From Acetoanaerobium pronyense (GTDB taxonomy: Bacteria; Bacillota; Clostridia; Peptostreptococcales; Filifactoraceae): DNA of 64,000 nt. Positions 54,305 through 63,680 of the stretch are shown in pieces (the first letter of the stretch is position 1; the number at the start of each line of letters is the position of its first letter). Both the position numbers and the translations under genes were made by a program. The notes below the pieces were generated by a model. It had not been told where the DNA came from. It saw only the letters and a list, made by a program, of their open reading frames with translations, and did no database searches. The stretch lies in assembly GCF_017874355.1 (NCBI RefSeq), contig NZ_JAGGLI010000005.1, forward strand, positions 50,731-114,730, read 5' to 3'.

Positions 54305-55459
54305 TTGACTGAAAAGCTATATTATAGTGACCCGTATATAAAAGAAGCAAAAGCAAATATAATTGATATTATTGAAGAAAATGGAAAAATAGAGATTGTT
54401 TTAGATAGGACTATTTTTTATCCAGAGGGTGGAGGGCAGCCTTCAGACATGGGATATATAGATGATATTCCTGTGGTTCATGTAAGGATAAAAGATTCTG
54501 TAATATATCATGAGGTGACTGAAAAACCTGAAACTAAAGAAGTGATCTGCAAGCTGGATTTTAAAAGAAGATTTGACCATATGCAGCAGCACTCAGGAGA
54601 GCATGTCCTTGCAGGTACTTTTTACAGACTTTTTAAGGGCAACAACAAAGGATTTAGACTAGGGGAAAACTATGTAACTATTGATATAGATATAAAGGTT
54701 ATGACGGATGAGATAATAGAAGAGGCTGAAAGAGAAGCAAATAAAAGTATATACGAAGATATAGAAGTAGAGGCTATATTTAGCGAAAATGGAAATATAG
54801 AAGGTATTCCTGTAAGGAAAGAAGTATCTGTTGATAAGAATATAAGGGTAATAAAGATGGGTGATGTTGACTGTTGTGCCTGCGGAGGTACCCATGTAAA
54901 AAGAACAGGCGAAATAGGAATAATAAAAATCCTAAAGACAGAGGCATACAAAGGAATGACTAGAGTATACTTCAATTGCGGAGAAAGAGCTCTAAAGGAC
55001 TATGAGCAAAAGAACAATATAATTAAAACTCTAAAGAAAATATATTCATCTGAGGAAGACCTAATCATAGACAAGGCACTAAGACAAAAGTCTGAGCTAG
55101 ATGAAGTAAAAAAATCTCTATCCCTGATGAAGAAAAAAATTGCGGAAATAATAGCTCGATCAGCGGATATAAAAGACAATAAGTACTTCTTTATATATGA
55201 TGACCTAGATTTTGAAACTCTCCTTTTGATGGAAGATATCCTAAAAGAAAAGACAGATAGTCTAGTTCTTGGAAGCCTTATTGACAAGAGGGTTACCGCA
55301 AATACTAAAGATATAGATTTTAATATGGGAAGATTTTTTAAAGAAAATATAAATAATTATAGGGGAAAAGGGGGAGGACCTAAAGACAAGGCTCAAGGAG
55401 TCTTTGATGATGAACAAGGCTTGAAGGATTTTGCCGAGCTTTTAAAATCAAAAATTTAG
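54305..55459 (+). CDS. Alanyl-tRNA editing protein, AlaX-like with DHHA1 domain
   Basis: A 384-residue protein related to the editing half of alanyl-tRNA synthetase. The N-terminal beta-barrel holds 'GGGQPSDMG'. The editing zinc site is 'HMQQHSGEHVLAG' (HxxxH) with 'CACGGTHVKRTGEIG' (CxxxH). A coiled segment (about 240-290) and a C-terminal DHHA1 domain ending in 'GRFFKENINNYRGKGGGPKDKAQG' follow. It hydrolyses mischarged Ser- or Gly-tRNA-Ala in trans. It lacks the synthetase catalytic domain, so it is a free-standing editor, not a broken alaS. TTG start at 54305 behind AAAGGGAGTGG. Confidence 0.92.
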   Translation: MTEKLYYSDPYIKEAKANIIDIIEENGKIEIVLDRTIFYPEGGGQPSDMGYIDDIPVVHVRIKDSVIYHEVTEKPETKEVICKLDFKRRFDHMQQHSGEHVLAGTFYRLFKGNNKGFRLGENYVTIDIDIKVMTDEIIEEAEREANKSIYEDIEVEAIFSENGNIEGIPVRKEVSVDKNIRVIKMGDVDCCACGGTHVKRTGEIGIIKILKTEAYKGMTRVYFNCGERALKDYEQKNNIIKTLKKIYSSEEDLIIDKALRQKSELDEVKKSLSLMKKKIAEIIARSADIKDNKYFFIYDDLDFETLLLMEDILKEKTDSLVLGSLIDKRVTANTKDIDFNMGRFFKENINNYRGKGGGPKDKAQGVFDDEQGLKDFAELLKSKI

Positions 55460-55612
55460 GTGTAAAACAGAAATATCTAGTTGTAAATAGATTTTTTCTA
55501 ATTATATTTGCCTAAAAATAAATTTATATGATACTTTGTCCCTTCTTTTAAATAGTACCTATTGACTAAAATATATAGGTGTTATATTATAGTAATATAA
55601 GGAGGGGGTAAA

Positions 55613-56311
55613 ATGAATTTACTATATGATAAAAAAGTTTCTTGTCCAAATTGCAAAATTGATTTTACAACTAAAAAGCCCTTCAGCACTAGGCTAAAAG
55701 TAGATAAAATAGAATCTGACAATCATAAGATTTATAAAAATATAAATCCATATATTTATGAAATAAATGTTTGCCCTCAGTGCGGAATGGCATTTGGAGA
55801 AAAAGCGAATACAAAGCTCAACGAAGATAAAATAAGAAAAATACTGGATTATTTTATGAATATCAATGATTTTAACAAATATACTTCTGAAAGGTCTATG
55901 GAGGATGGAATTAGGGTATTCAAGTTAGCACTTCACATAGCGAGTCAAATATCTGAACCCAAGTATGTGATTGCGGGACTAGCACTCAAGGTAGCTTGGC
56001 TATATAGAGAGTTAGAAGAGGCTGCTATGGAGAGAAAATTCTTGGAAATAAGCTATCAAAACTATAAGTTCACATATTCAAATGAAGATTTTGAATCGGT
56101 GGGATATCAAAAGTATTTTATAATATATACTATTGCAGATCTTAGCAGAAGACTTGATTATTTTGAGGATGCCAGAAGATGGTATGGAGATTTATTTGCT
56201 CTTAGGAGTGCAGTCCCAAGACAGATGATGATTAAAGCTACTGATATGTGGGGAGATTACAAAGAAGAACACAATAAAAGAGAACTTCAAAATCAGCCCA
56301 TAGGGGCGTGA
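55613..56311 (+). CDS. DUF2225 domain protein
   Basis: A 232-residue protein. Two zinc-ribbon CxxC pairs are visible at the N-terminus ('VSCPNCKIDFTTKKPFSTRLKVDKIESDNHKIYKNINPYIYEINVCPQCGMAFGEKA'). A helical TPR-like C-terminal region follows ('FKLALHIASQISEPKYVIAGLALKVAWLYRELEEAAMERKFLEISYQNYKFTY'). This is the standard architecture of DUF2225, a family of unknown function widespread in Firmicutes. GGAGGGGG site before ATG 55613. Monocistronic with its own terminator. Confidence 0.88.
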   Translation: MNLLYDKKVSCPNCKIDFTTKKPFSTRLKVDKIESDNHKIYKNINPYIYEINVCPQCGMAFGEKANTKLNEDKIRKILDYFMNINDFNKYTSERSMEDGIRVFKLALHIASQISEPKYVIAGLALKVAWLYRELEEAAMERKFLEISYQNYKFTYSNEDFESVGYQKYFIIYTIADLSRRLDYFEDARRWYGDLFALRSAVPRQMMIKATDMWGDYKEEHNKRELQNQPIGA

Positions 56312-56328
56312 ATTAAATTAGATAAATA

Positions 56329-56366
56329 GCAAAAAGCTGAAGGATATATTTCTTCAGCTTTTTGTG
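56329..56366. terminator. Terminator between the DUF2225 and carbonic anhydrase genes
   Basis: Perfect 12-bp stem AAAAAGCTGAAG (56331-56342) / CTTCAGCTTTTT (56352-56363), usable in both directions. Confidence 0.82.
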
Positions 56367-56404
56367 AATAAAACAAGATTTAATATATTAGTGATTTGAT
56401 TTTT

Positions 56405-56953
56405 CTATACAATCTCTTCTCCATTATATCTTTCTCCATCTATATCTGGAGTAGTGCCGTATCTTTCTGACCACAGAGTCTTATACTTCACTGCTTGAGA
56501 ATGAATTTTCGATATATCTTCTGGAAGTTGTTTGATTATCTTTGCAGGAACTCCCGCAACTAAAGAAAACTCAGGCACTTCAAAATTTTCCTTTACAACA
56601 GCTCCAGCGGCTATGATGCTTCCTCTTCCAATTTTTGCTCCATTTAATACTGTCGCTCCCATACCTATTAAAACATGGTCTTCTATTGTGCATCCATGAA
56701 TTATGGCTCTGTGTCCAATTGTAACAAAATCCCCTATTATAGTTGGATGATTGTCTCCTACGTGGACAGTACTATTGTCCTGCACATTACTATATCGTCC
56801 GATTGTTATGGAATTTACATCTCCTCTTACCACTGAGTTAAACCATACGCTGCTATACTCCAGCATAGTAACCTTACCTATAATATGACAGCCCTCTGCC
56901 ACAAAAGTTTTTACATCTATAGTAGGGCTTTGCTTTTCAAAATCTTTAAACAT
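56405..56953 (-). CDS. Gamma-class carbonic anhydrase family protein
   Basis: A 182-residue left-handed beta-helix protein of hexapeptide repeats ('VRGDVNSITIGRYSNVQDNSTVHVGDNHPTIIGDFVTIGHRAIIHGCTIEDHVLIGMGATVLNGAKIGRGSIIAAGAVV'). The zinc-binding histidines of gamma carbonic anhydrases are in 'STVHV', 'TIGHRAIIHG'. It trimerises, with zinc at subunit interfaces; activity in this YrdA/PaaY-like branch varies. ATG 56953 has a perfect GGGAGG site; the frame upstream to 57040 is AT-rich, non-conserved and lacks one. Confidence 0.9.
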   Translation of the reverse strand: MFKDFEKQSPTIDVKTFVAEGCHIIGKVTMLEYSSVWFNSVVRGDVNSITIGRYSNVQDNSTVHVGDNHPTIIGDFVTIGHRAIIHGCTIEDHVLIGMGATVLNGAKIGRGSIIAAGAVVKENFEVPEFSLVAGVPAKIIKQLPEDISKIHSQAVKYKTLWSERYGTTPDIDGERYNGEEIV

Positions 56954-57187
56954 AACATACCTCCCAATGTGTTTATAGTGATTTTTATAGTCAAAAAATA
57001 AAATCATAAAAAGAATATTTTTAAGTACTAATATACCCATTATACATAGTATATATCAAAATGAACTAATAGAAAGCTTCATTTTAAAATCGGGATTTGA
57101 CAGTATAAAGATTTTTGTTTTACCATGGTATATAGTATAATACTTTAAGATACATAGTATTATGCTTTAAGAAATTTAAAATAGAAG

Positions 57188-58201
57188 ATGGAGATGAAGA
57201 AATTGAGAATAAGCAACAGCACTGTAGATACTATATTGTCTAAATTCAAATCCACATTTTACAAGACTAATACAACTAAGGCGGAAGAGATACTTAAAGA
57301 CAAAAATAAAGCAATAAAACTTCTTGATTCTGCAATGGAAACTGCGAAATCAAATAGAAGAGGAGCTCTTGATGAAATTTGGGAGAAATTACAGCTAGTT
57401 TTTTCACTTATGAAGGATTGGATTAAAGGGGAATACAAGGAGATTCCAAAGGCTTCACTTGTAATAATAGTGATAGGATTTATTTATCTTGTGACTCCTA
57501 TTGATACCATTCCTGATTTTTTGCCTGGGGGATTTATTGATGATGTTGTGGTCCTTGGATTTCTGCTTAGAAAGATTGGCTCTGATTTAGATAGTTATCA
57601 AATCTGGAAAAGAGAGAAAGAAAGCATTGGATATTATGATGAAAACACATCAAGCTTCTTTGATAAAACTGCACATATAGATATGTCTGATGTATATGAA
57701 GAATTTGAGAAATATCTTGAAGAAGGAGATAGTGTTCTTGACCTTGGATGCGGCTCAGGGAGAGATAGTAAGTATTTTATAGAAAAAGGATATAGAGTTA
57801 CGTCTATGGATGGCTCAAAGGAACTTTGCAAACTTGCATCTGATTATATAGGGCAGGAAGTACTCAATTTGAGTTTTAAGGAAATAGATTTTAACAAGGA
57901 GTTTGATGGGATATGGGCATGTGCTTCACTTTTGCATCTTCCATCCAAACAAATGTCTAAAATCCTAGAAAAGATAAGAAGAGCTTTAAAAGATGAAGGA
58001 GTTTGTTATTTATCCTTTAAGTATGGAACTGGGGAAACTATGGTTGGAAAACGGCTTTTTTCCTGCTATACTGAATCTATGTTCAAGGAACTAATCGAAC
58101 AAAATAGGGGGTTCGATCTTGAGCATATGTGGCTTACAATGGACAAAAGAGAAGGACATGAAGAAAAATGGCTAAATGCCATAATAAAAAGGAGAATTTA
58201 A
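57188..58201 (+). CDS. DUF1232 membrane domain fused to a class I methyltransferase
   Basis: A 337-residue two-part protein. Residues about 75-140 carry a DUF1232 (YkvA-type) hydrophobic domain ('VIIVIGFIYLVTPIDTIPDFLPGGFIDDVVVLGFLLRKIG'). Residues about 165-337 form a SAM-dependent methyltransferase: motif I 'DSVLDLGCGSGRDSKYFIEKGYRVTSMDGS', 'IWACASLLHLPSKQMSKILEKIRRALKDEGVCYLSFKYG'. It resembles tellurite-resistance/UbiE-like small methyltransferases. DUF1232 proteins usually stand alone, so the fusion is unusual. The start is uncertain: ATG 57188 is followed by ATG 57194 and TTG 57203. The lipoprotein gene follows by 2 bp. Confidence 0.85.
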   Translation: MEMKKLRISNSTVDTILSKFKSTFYKTNTTKAEEILKDKNKAIKLLDSAMETAKSNRRGALDEIWEKLQLVFSLMKDWIKGEYKEIPKASLVIIVIGFIYLVTPIDTIPDFLPGGFIDDVVVLGFLLRKIGSDLDSYQIWKREKESIGYYDENTSSFFDKTAHIDMSDVYEEFEKYLEEGDSVLDLGCGSGRDSKYFIEKGYRVTSMDGSKELCKLASDYIGQEVLNLSFKEIDFNKEFDGIWACASLLHLPSKQMSKILEKIRRALKDEGVCYLSFKYGTGETMVGKRLFSCYTESMFKELIEQNRGFDLEHMWLTMDKREGHEEKWLNAIIKRRI

Positions 58202-58203
58202 TT

Positions 58204-58908
58204 ATGATTTTAAAGAAAAAAATTATTGGTGTATTGATGCTTGCGGCTATGGTTTCAATCTTTGCAATAGGATGTAGTCAAGAGTCAGCACCTGAGGGAA
58301 ATGAGAACGTTGAAGCAGGGGAAGCAGCAGCTATTGTAAACGGAGAAGAAATATCTAAAGAAGATTTTGATTATACAGTACAAAGAATCAGCATGAATTA
58401 TGAGCAGCAAGGACTATCTCTTGAGGGTGAACAGGAGGAAGCAGTTCTTGAAGGGATAAGAGAAGAAGCGATTGATATACTTGTTGAGGAAAGAATACTT
58501 CTTCAAGAAGCTATCAAAAATGGACACTCTGTGACTGACGAAGAGGTAGAAGAGGAATTTGAAAGCCTAAAGGGGCAGTTTTCTTCACAGGAGGATTTTG
58601 AAGAGATTTTAGAGATGAATCTTCTTACAGAAGAAAGACTTAAAAAAATGCTAAAGACAGAGATGCATATAGAGCGTTTCTTTAACGAAGCTACAGAAAA
58701 TGTAGAGGTATCAGAAGCAGAAAGCAAAGAGGCATATGACAGATACTTTGAAGAAATACAAGGAACCGAAGCTGAAGAGGATTTCCCTTCATACGAAGAG
58801 ATAAAAAATGATCTTGAGTTTGAAATTATGCAGGAAAAGCAAAATGCAGAATTTAGAACAATAATTGAAACTCTGAAAGCGGATAGCGAAATAAATATTT
58901 TATTATAA
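58204..58908 (+). CDS. SurA_N-type lipoprotein (PrsA-like without PPIase)
   Basis: A 234-residue lipoprotein. The signal peptide 'LKKKIIGVLMLAAMVSIFAIGC' ends in a lipobox-type Cys at about residue 22, followed by an acidic linker. Residues about 40-230 are the helical SurA N-terminal chaperone domain ('AAIVNGEEISKEDFDYTVQRISMNYEQQG', 'EAIDILVEERILLQEAIKNGHSVTDEEVEEEFESLKGQF'). The parvulin PPIase domain of PrsA is absent. It probably helps fold exported proteins. ATG 58204 with AAAGGAG; secG lies just downstream, consistent with a secretion theme. Confidence 0.88.
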   Translation: MILKKKIIGVLMLAAMVSIFAIGCSQESAPEGNENVEAGEAAAIVNGEEISKEDFDYTVQRISMNYEQQGLSLEGEQEEAVLEGIREEAIDILVEERILLQEAIKNGHSVTDEEVEEEFESLKGQFSSQEDFEEILEMNLLTEERLKKMLKTEMHIERFFNEATENVEVSEAESKEAYDRYFEEIQGTEAEEDFPSYEEIKNDLEFEIMQEKQNAEFRTIIETLKADSEINILL

Positions 58909-58924
58909 TAATAGAACTTTATTG

Positions 58925-58991
58925 AAAAAATACCTCCAAGTGAAAAGTGTAATTATTTAAAATTATACTATTTACTTGGAGGTATTTTTTG
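58925..58991 (+). terminator. Long terminator hairpin after the SurA-like gene
   Basis: A 17-bp stem (58925-58941 / 58974-58990) with an additional AT-rich inner stem and T6 tail. Confidence 0.82.
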
Positions 58992-59123
58992 TTATATTAA
59001 AGGCAGAACTAATATTCTATTTTTCAATTATTACAACACAGTTAATTTGTTGCTTTATAATAACTCGTATGATAAAATATGAAAGTATGGTTAGAGTGTA
59101 TACTTAGTGAGGAGGTGCTTGAT

Positions 59124-59351
59124 TTGAGGACTTTTCTGATGATTTTAGAAATAATAGTCAGCTTAGGACTTATAGCTAGTGTTTTGCTTCAATCTGGAAG
59201 AAGTGCAGGTTTTTCTGGAACGATTTCAGGTGGAGCTGAACAGCTTATGGGTAACAAAGCAAGAGGCATGGATGTTATCTTAAGAAAAATGACAACAGTT
59301 TGTGCAGTGCTTTTTATAATTTTGGCTATAATTTTAGTAGCAATTCAATAA
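59124..59351 (+). CDS. secG: Preprotein translocase subunit SecG
   Basis: A 75-residue protein with two transmembrane helices (about 2-22 and 53-74) around a conserved loop 'LLQSGRSAGFSGTISGGAEQLMGNKARGMDVILRKMT', the SecG signature. It assists SecYE in protein export. The start is TTG 59124, 6 bp from GGAGGTG; the longer frame from 59079 would put 15 hydrophilic residues before the first helix. hppA follows after 29 bp and is probably cotranscribed. Confidence 0.93.
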   Translation: MRTFLMILEIIVSLGLIASVLLQSGRSAGFSGTISGGAEQLMGNKARGMDVILRKMTTVCAVLFIILAIILVAIQ

Positions 59352-59380
59352 CTAATCTTTTAATTGGGAGGTAACAAGAA

Positions 59381-61420
59381 ATGCAAAACTTAATATGGGC
59401 TCCAGCCGTAGGAGTCTTGGCACTTGTATTTGCATTCCTTCTAGCTGGCAAAATCAACAAAGTTGATGTCGGTACAGAAAGAATGAAGGAGATTTCATCC
59501 TATATACACGAGGGTTCTATGGCTTTCCTTACAAGGGAGTACAAAGCCCTTGCTATTTTCATTGTGGTATTATTTGTAGTGCTTGCTATTGGAATCAACA
59601 TTTTAACAGCAATTTGTTTCCTAGTAGGGGCTATTTTTTCAACTCTTGCAGGATTCTTTGGAATGCAGGTTGCAACAAAGGCTAACGTAAGAACAGCTAA
59701 TGCAGCCAAAGAAGGCGGAATGAACAAGGCTCTTTCAGTAGCTTTCTCAGGTGGAGCAGTAATGGGAATGTCTGTTGTTGGTCTTGGTATCTTAGGAGTA
59801 AGCGGACTTTATATTGTACTTACTGCACTTGGAAATGATCCTTCTCAAACAGCAGAAATTCTTACTGGATTTGGACTTGGTGCATCATCTCTAGCTCTAT
59901 TTGGTCGTGTGGGCGGAGGTATATACACTAAAGCAGCTGACGTTGGAGCTGACCTTGTTGGTAAAGTAGAAGCAGGAATCCCTGAAGATGATCCAAGAAA
60001 CCCAGCTGTTATAGCTGATAACGTTGGAGATAATGTTGGGGACGTTGCTGGTATGGGAGCTGACCTTTTCGAGTCATATGTAGGTTCTCTTATAGCTGCA
60101 ATTACTTTAGGACTTTTAGCTACTTCAACTGCAGGAACTGCATATGGAGTCGCTGGAGCTATATTCCCTCTAGCGGTAGCAGGAGTAGGAACAATAGCAT
60201 CGATAATAGGAACTTTTTTTGTTAAAGGTGATGACAATTCAGATCCTCATAAAGCACTTAAAATGGGTACTTATGTAGCTACAGGAATCACAATATTAGC
60301 TTCTTTTGTTCTTTCAAATATGTTCCTTGGAAATCTTTCAGGTTTCTGGGCTATAATTATAGGTCTTGCTGTAGGTCTTTCAATAGGACAAATTACAGAG
60401 GTATACACTTCAGCTGATTTCAAGCATGTTAAGAAAATTGCTCAGCAATCAGAAACTGGACCAGCTACAACTATAATTTCTGGTCTTGCTGTTGGTATGG
60501 AGTCTACTTTATGGCCTCTTATCATAATCGCTGTGGGTATACTTGGAGCTTATATTGCTGCTGGTCTTTATGGAATTGCTCTTGCTGCTGTTGGAATGCT
60601 TGCAACTACAGGTATGACTGTAGCTGTTGATGCATATGGACCAATTGCTGATAATGCAGGTGGAATAGCAGAGATGTGCGAACTTCCTAAAGAAGTAAGA
60701 GCTATAACTGATAAGCTTGACTCAGTAGGAAATACTACTGCAGCTATAGGTAAAGGATTTGCAATAGGTTCTGCTGCTCTTACAGCACTTGCACTATTTG
60801 CATCTTATACCGCTGCGACAGGTCTTACTTCAATCAGTTTAACAAACCCAGAAGTTATATCAGGGATGTTTATAGGTGGAATGCTTCCTTTCTTATTCTC
60901 TGCTCTTACAATGGAAGCGGTTGGTAAAGCTGCATTTGAAATGATAGAAGAGGTTAGAAGACAGTTTAAGACAATACCTGGAATCATGGAAGGTACTGGA
61001 AAGCCAGATTATGCTAAGTGTGTTGATATATCTACAGCAGCGGCACTTAGAGAAATGGTACTTCCAGGAGTTCTTGCAGTTCTTTCTCCAATAGTTGTTG
61101 GTCTGCTTCTTGGAACAGAAGCTCTTGGAGGACTTTTAGGTGGAGCTCTTGTAACTGGAGTTCTTATGGCAATAATGATGGCTAACGCAGGTGGAGCTTG
61201 GGATAATGCTAAAAAGTACATCGAATCAGGTGCACATGGCGGAAAAGGTTCAGAAGCTCACAAAGCTGCAGTTGTTGGAGATACAGTGGGTGATCCATTT
61301 AAGGATACTTCTGGACCTTCAATAAACATCCTTATCAAACTTATGACTATAGTTTCACTAGTATTTGCTCCTATATTTGTTCAATATGGTGGAATACTTA
61401 TGGGATTTTTAGGAAAATAA
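59381..61420 (+). CDS. hppA: Membrane-bound ion-pumping pyrophosphatase
   Basis: A 679-residue, about sixteen-helix pump that couples pyrophosphate hydrolysis to Na+ and/or H+ transport. The substrate site is visible as '[56 protein letters not shown]', '[16 protein letters not shown]' and '[19 protein letters not shown]...[28 protein letters not shown]'. '[18 protein letters not shown]' has Ala where K+-independent enzymes carry Lys ('GNTTKA'), so it belongs to the K+-dependent group, which includes all known Na+-pumping members. It conserves energy from biosynthetic pyrophosphate. Confidence 0.96.
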   Translation: MQNLIWAPAVGVLALVFAFLLAGKINKVDVGTERMKEISSYIHEGSMAFLTREYKALAIFIVVLFVVLAIGINILTAICFLVGAIFSTLAGFFGMQVATKANVRTANAAKEGGMNKALSVAFSGGAVMGMSVVGLGILGVSGLYIVLTALGNDPSQTAEILTGFGLGASSLALFGRVGGGIYTKAADVGADLVGKVEAGIPEDDPRNPAVIADNVGDNVGDVAGMGADLFESYVGSLIAAITLGLLATSTAGTAYGVAGAIFPLAVAGVGTIASIIGTFFVKGDDNSDPHKALKMGTYVATGITILASFVLSNMFLGNLSGFWAIIIGLAVGLSIGQITEVYTSADFKHVKKIAQQSETGPATTIISGLAVGMESTLWPLIIIAVGILGAYIAAGLYGIALAAVGMLATTGMTVAVDAYGPIADNAGGIAEMCELPKEVRAITDKLDSVGNTTAAIGKGFAIGSAALTALALFASYTAATGLTSISLTNPEVISGMFIGGMLPFLFSALTMEAVGKAAFEMIEEVRRQFKTIPGIMEGTGKPDYAKCVDISTAAALREMVLPGVLAVLSPIVVGLLLGTEALGGLLGGALVTGVLMAIMMANAGGAWDNAKKYIESGAHGGKGSEAHKAAVVGDTVGDPFKDTSGPSINILIKLMTIVSLVFAPIFVQYGGILMGFLGK

Positions 61421-61481
61421 GAGCCTAGTAAGATTAAAGTCTAAAAACTAGCTAGTCCAAACTAATATAAAAACCAAATCA

Positions 61482-61514
61482 CAAAATGCCCCTCGGATTT
61501 CCGAGGGGCATTAA
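61482..61514. terminator. Bidirectional terminator between hppA and the CAP-domain gene
   Basis: Perfect GC-rich 12-bp stem AATGCCCCTCGG (61485-61496) / CCGAGGGGCATT (61501-61512) with short A/T flanks. Confidence 0.78.
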
Positions 61515-61519
61515 TAATG

Positions 61520-62695
61520 TTATCTAGCTGTATAAAAATTTTGAGTATAATATGTACCAGAAGCATTTCCTTGGCTATATATTCCTACTCCTAGAGCTTT
61601 GAAATCTCCAAGTAAATTTTTCCTATGACCGCTTGAGTTTATCCAAGCTTCCACAACATCAGCTGCATTTTGCTGACCCATGGCTAGATTTTCACCTGCA
61701 GAAGAATATCTAATTCCCTGAAGAGCCATTCTGTCCCAAGGCTCAGTGCCACTTAGTGATGTGTGAGAAAAGTATTTTAAATTCGCCATATCAAGACTAT
61801 GAAGCCTTGAAGCTGTACTAGCAGTTTCACAGTATTCAAAGGGCTTTAATCCATTAGACACTCTATAGCTATTGGTAAGGTCAAATACCTGTCTTTCAAA
61901 ACCATTAATTACGTTTTGAGTATATGCTCTATTAAAGCTTTTAGAGTCGTCAGATAGCTTCACTCCTATCTTAGAGCTATCTCCCATCCAATCTTTAGCA
62001 TTTGTATATATCTCAATAACATTTCCGTTATGGACTCCAAGCTGGATGTATTTTGAGTAATCTGAGTTATAGATATATACCTCATATCCTTTTTCAGAAG
62101 TGTCTATTCGATTTGGACTTCCAAGGACTGAAATCAAATCACTCTTACTTTGTCCAATAAATACGGTCTTCCCTGTAGATGAAACCAATGATTTTTCTGG
62201 TGATAGCGCTGGAGTTTGAGTTGTTTCCCTAGGATTTAAAGATTTAAAAGCTGGAGCAGTTTGATTGTTTGGGGTAACGATAGAAACCAGTCTTTTGCTT
62301 TGATTCCAAGAAATATCTGCACCAAGAGCTTCTGAGGCAGCCTTTACAGGGATAAGAAGCCTTCCATTTCTTATAATGGCTGGAGAATCTATCTCAATAG
62401 AGCCTTTATTACTGTTTGCAAATCTTCTTCCATTTGAAAAAGAAACCCATTTTCCATTTTGGAGTATGCCCTTTCCTTCTCTTGTAGTTTCGTTCCACTC
62501 CACTTTTGCTCCCAGACCTTCAAATATAGACCTAAATGGAACCATAGTTCTTCCATTTACAATTTCAGGAGCAACCTCTATATTCATAGGAATATTATTA
62601 ATTTCTATTTTTATAGGGGAAGCTCCATAGGATACACTATAGCTTGAGGTGCAAGCTATTATTATACTGCCAAGTATAGCTATATATTTTTTCAT
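61520..62695 (-). CDS. Secreted CAP-domain protein with copper-amine-oxidase-like stalk domain
   Basis: A 391-residue exported protein. A signal peptide (about 1-25, 'YIAILGSIIIACTSSYSVSYGA') is followed by a stalk/cu_amine_oxidN1 domain (about 28-140: 'EVAPEIVNGRTMVPFRSIFEGLGAKVEWNETT', 'RNGRLLIPVKAASEALGADISWNQSKRLVSI'). A CAP-associated region (about 165-245) and a C-terminal SCP/CAP domain (about 265-390: 'VFDLTNSYRVSNGLKPFEYCETASTASRLHSLDMANLKYFSH', 'YSSAGENLAMGQQNAADVVEAWINSSGHRKNLLG') follow. It is a surface or cell-wall protein of unknown activity, resembling the YkwD group. Monocistronic. Confidence 0.9.
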   Translation of the reverse strand: MKKYIAILGSIIIACTSSYSVSYGASPIKIEINNIPMNIEVAPEIVNGRTMVPFRSIFEGLGAKVEWNETTREGKGILQNGKWVSFSNGRRFANSNKGSIEIDSPAIIRNGRLLIPVKAASEALGADISWNQSKRLVSIVTPNNQTAPAFKSLNPRETTQTPALSPEKSLVSSTGKTVFIGQSKSDLISVLGSPNRIDTSEKGYEVYIYNSDYSKYIQLGVHNGNVIEIYTNAKDWMGDSSKIGVKLSDDSKSFNRAYTQNVINGFERQVFDLTNSYRVSNGLKPFEYCETASTASRLHSLDMANLKYFSHTSLSGTEPWDRMALQGIRYSSAGENLAMGQQNAADVVEAWINSSGHRKNLLGDFKALGVGIYSQGNASGTYYTQNFYTAR

Positions 62696-62768
62696 TTTAA
62701 AACCTCTCTTTATTTAAGTATAAATTTATTTTAACCTAAATAAGAGAAAAAATAAAATTAAAATTAAA

Positions 62769-63386
62769 TTACAATTTTTCGTTTTTATAAAATTTTAGAT
62801 AAAGTTCTTCATTCATGGTGAACTTAGCTCCATAAAATTTATCGCTTATGTGAATATCTCCTATGAATTTGATTTCATCATCTGCAATCATTTCTATAAG
62901 CTCATCTCTGGATATTCTATGATCAAGTGGTGGACCTTCTTCCATTTCTTTTTTGCTCCACTCTAATACCCAAAGCTCTCCTTCTTCTTTTAATAGTCTT
63001 TTTAGTTCATTTACAACAAGTTTTGGATTATATACTTCGTGAAAAACATTGGACATAAATACAACATTTGCTATACTGCTTGGCAGAGCTGTGGAATTTT
63101 CATGGGACAATATGAACTTTGCACTAGAGCCTTCATGAATATTCTTTAGTGCATAATCTATCATCTTTGGCTCTATATCAACGCCAATCACTGTTTCGAA
63201 ATATTTTTCAGCAGGAAATGTAAAGTATCCAACTCCGCATCCAAAGTCCACAAAGGTTCCTTTATAGGTTTTTCCTTTCATGAATTTTTCAAGAGTTTCA
63301 AGAGGAGGAAGCTCTTTTTTCCTTTTTTCACTAATAAGCTTATCTATATTTTGGGGGTTGAATTTTAAATTCTCCACTTTGCACAT
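62769..63386 (-). CDS. Class I SAM-dependent methyltransferase
   Basis: A 205-residue UbiE/methyltransferase_11-type protein. Motif I is 'TFVDFGCGVGYFTFPAEKYFETVIGVDIEPKMIDYAL', motif II/III 'NVVFMSNVFHEVYNPKLVVNELKRLLKEEGELWVLEWSKKEMEEGPPLDHRIS'. The ending 'KFYGAKFTMNEELYLKFYKNEKL' resembles small methyltransferases near metalloid or envelope genes. Substrate unknown. The ATG follows AAAGGATG. No partner gene is adjacent. Confidence 0.85.
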   Translation of the reverse strand: MCKVENLKFNPQNIDKLISEKRKKELPPLETLEKFMKGKTYKGTFVDFGCGVGYFTFPAEKYFETVIGVDIEPKMIDYALKNIHEGSSAKFILSHENSTALPSSIANVVFMSNVFHEVYNPKLVVNELKRLLKEEGELWVLEWSKKEMEEGPPLDHRISRDELIEMIADDEIKFIGDIHISDKFYGAKFTMNEELYLKFYKNEKL

Positions 63387-63680
63387 CCTTTCTATTAGTT
63401 TCTTTTTTACATATACCTCATAAATTAAACGCTACACTATAAATTTAATAAAAATAAAATTATACCCGAATTATTCATAAAAAAATAATTTAGGCTCTTA
63501 ATTCAGAAATTAGAAAATTCCACAATAAAAGTTCTTAATTTTAGTTTTCTACTCAAATGAATTTCAAATAATATTAGCTTTTTCAATTTCAGAAACAAAT
63601 TAAAATAATTTTGTTTTTAAAAATGGATAGACTTATCCCTTGGTTGAAAACTCTAATTTTAAATTTTTGATTTTATACTA
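63387..63680. other. AT-rich gap before the transposase end
   Basis: About 290 bp with no gene, terminator or clear repeat. Very A/T-rich, and it probably includes the terminal part of the IS1380-type element. Confidence 0.4.
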
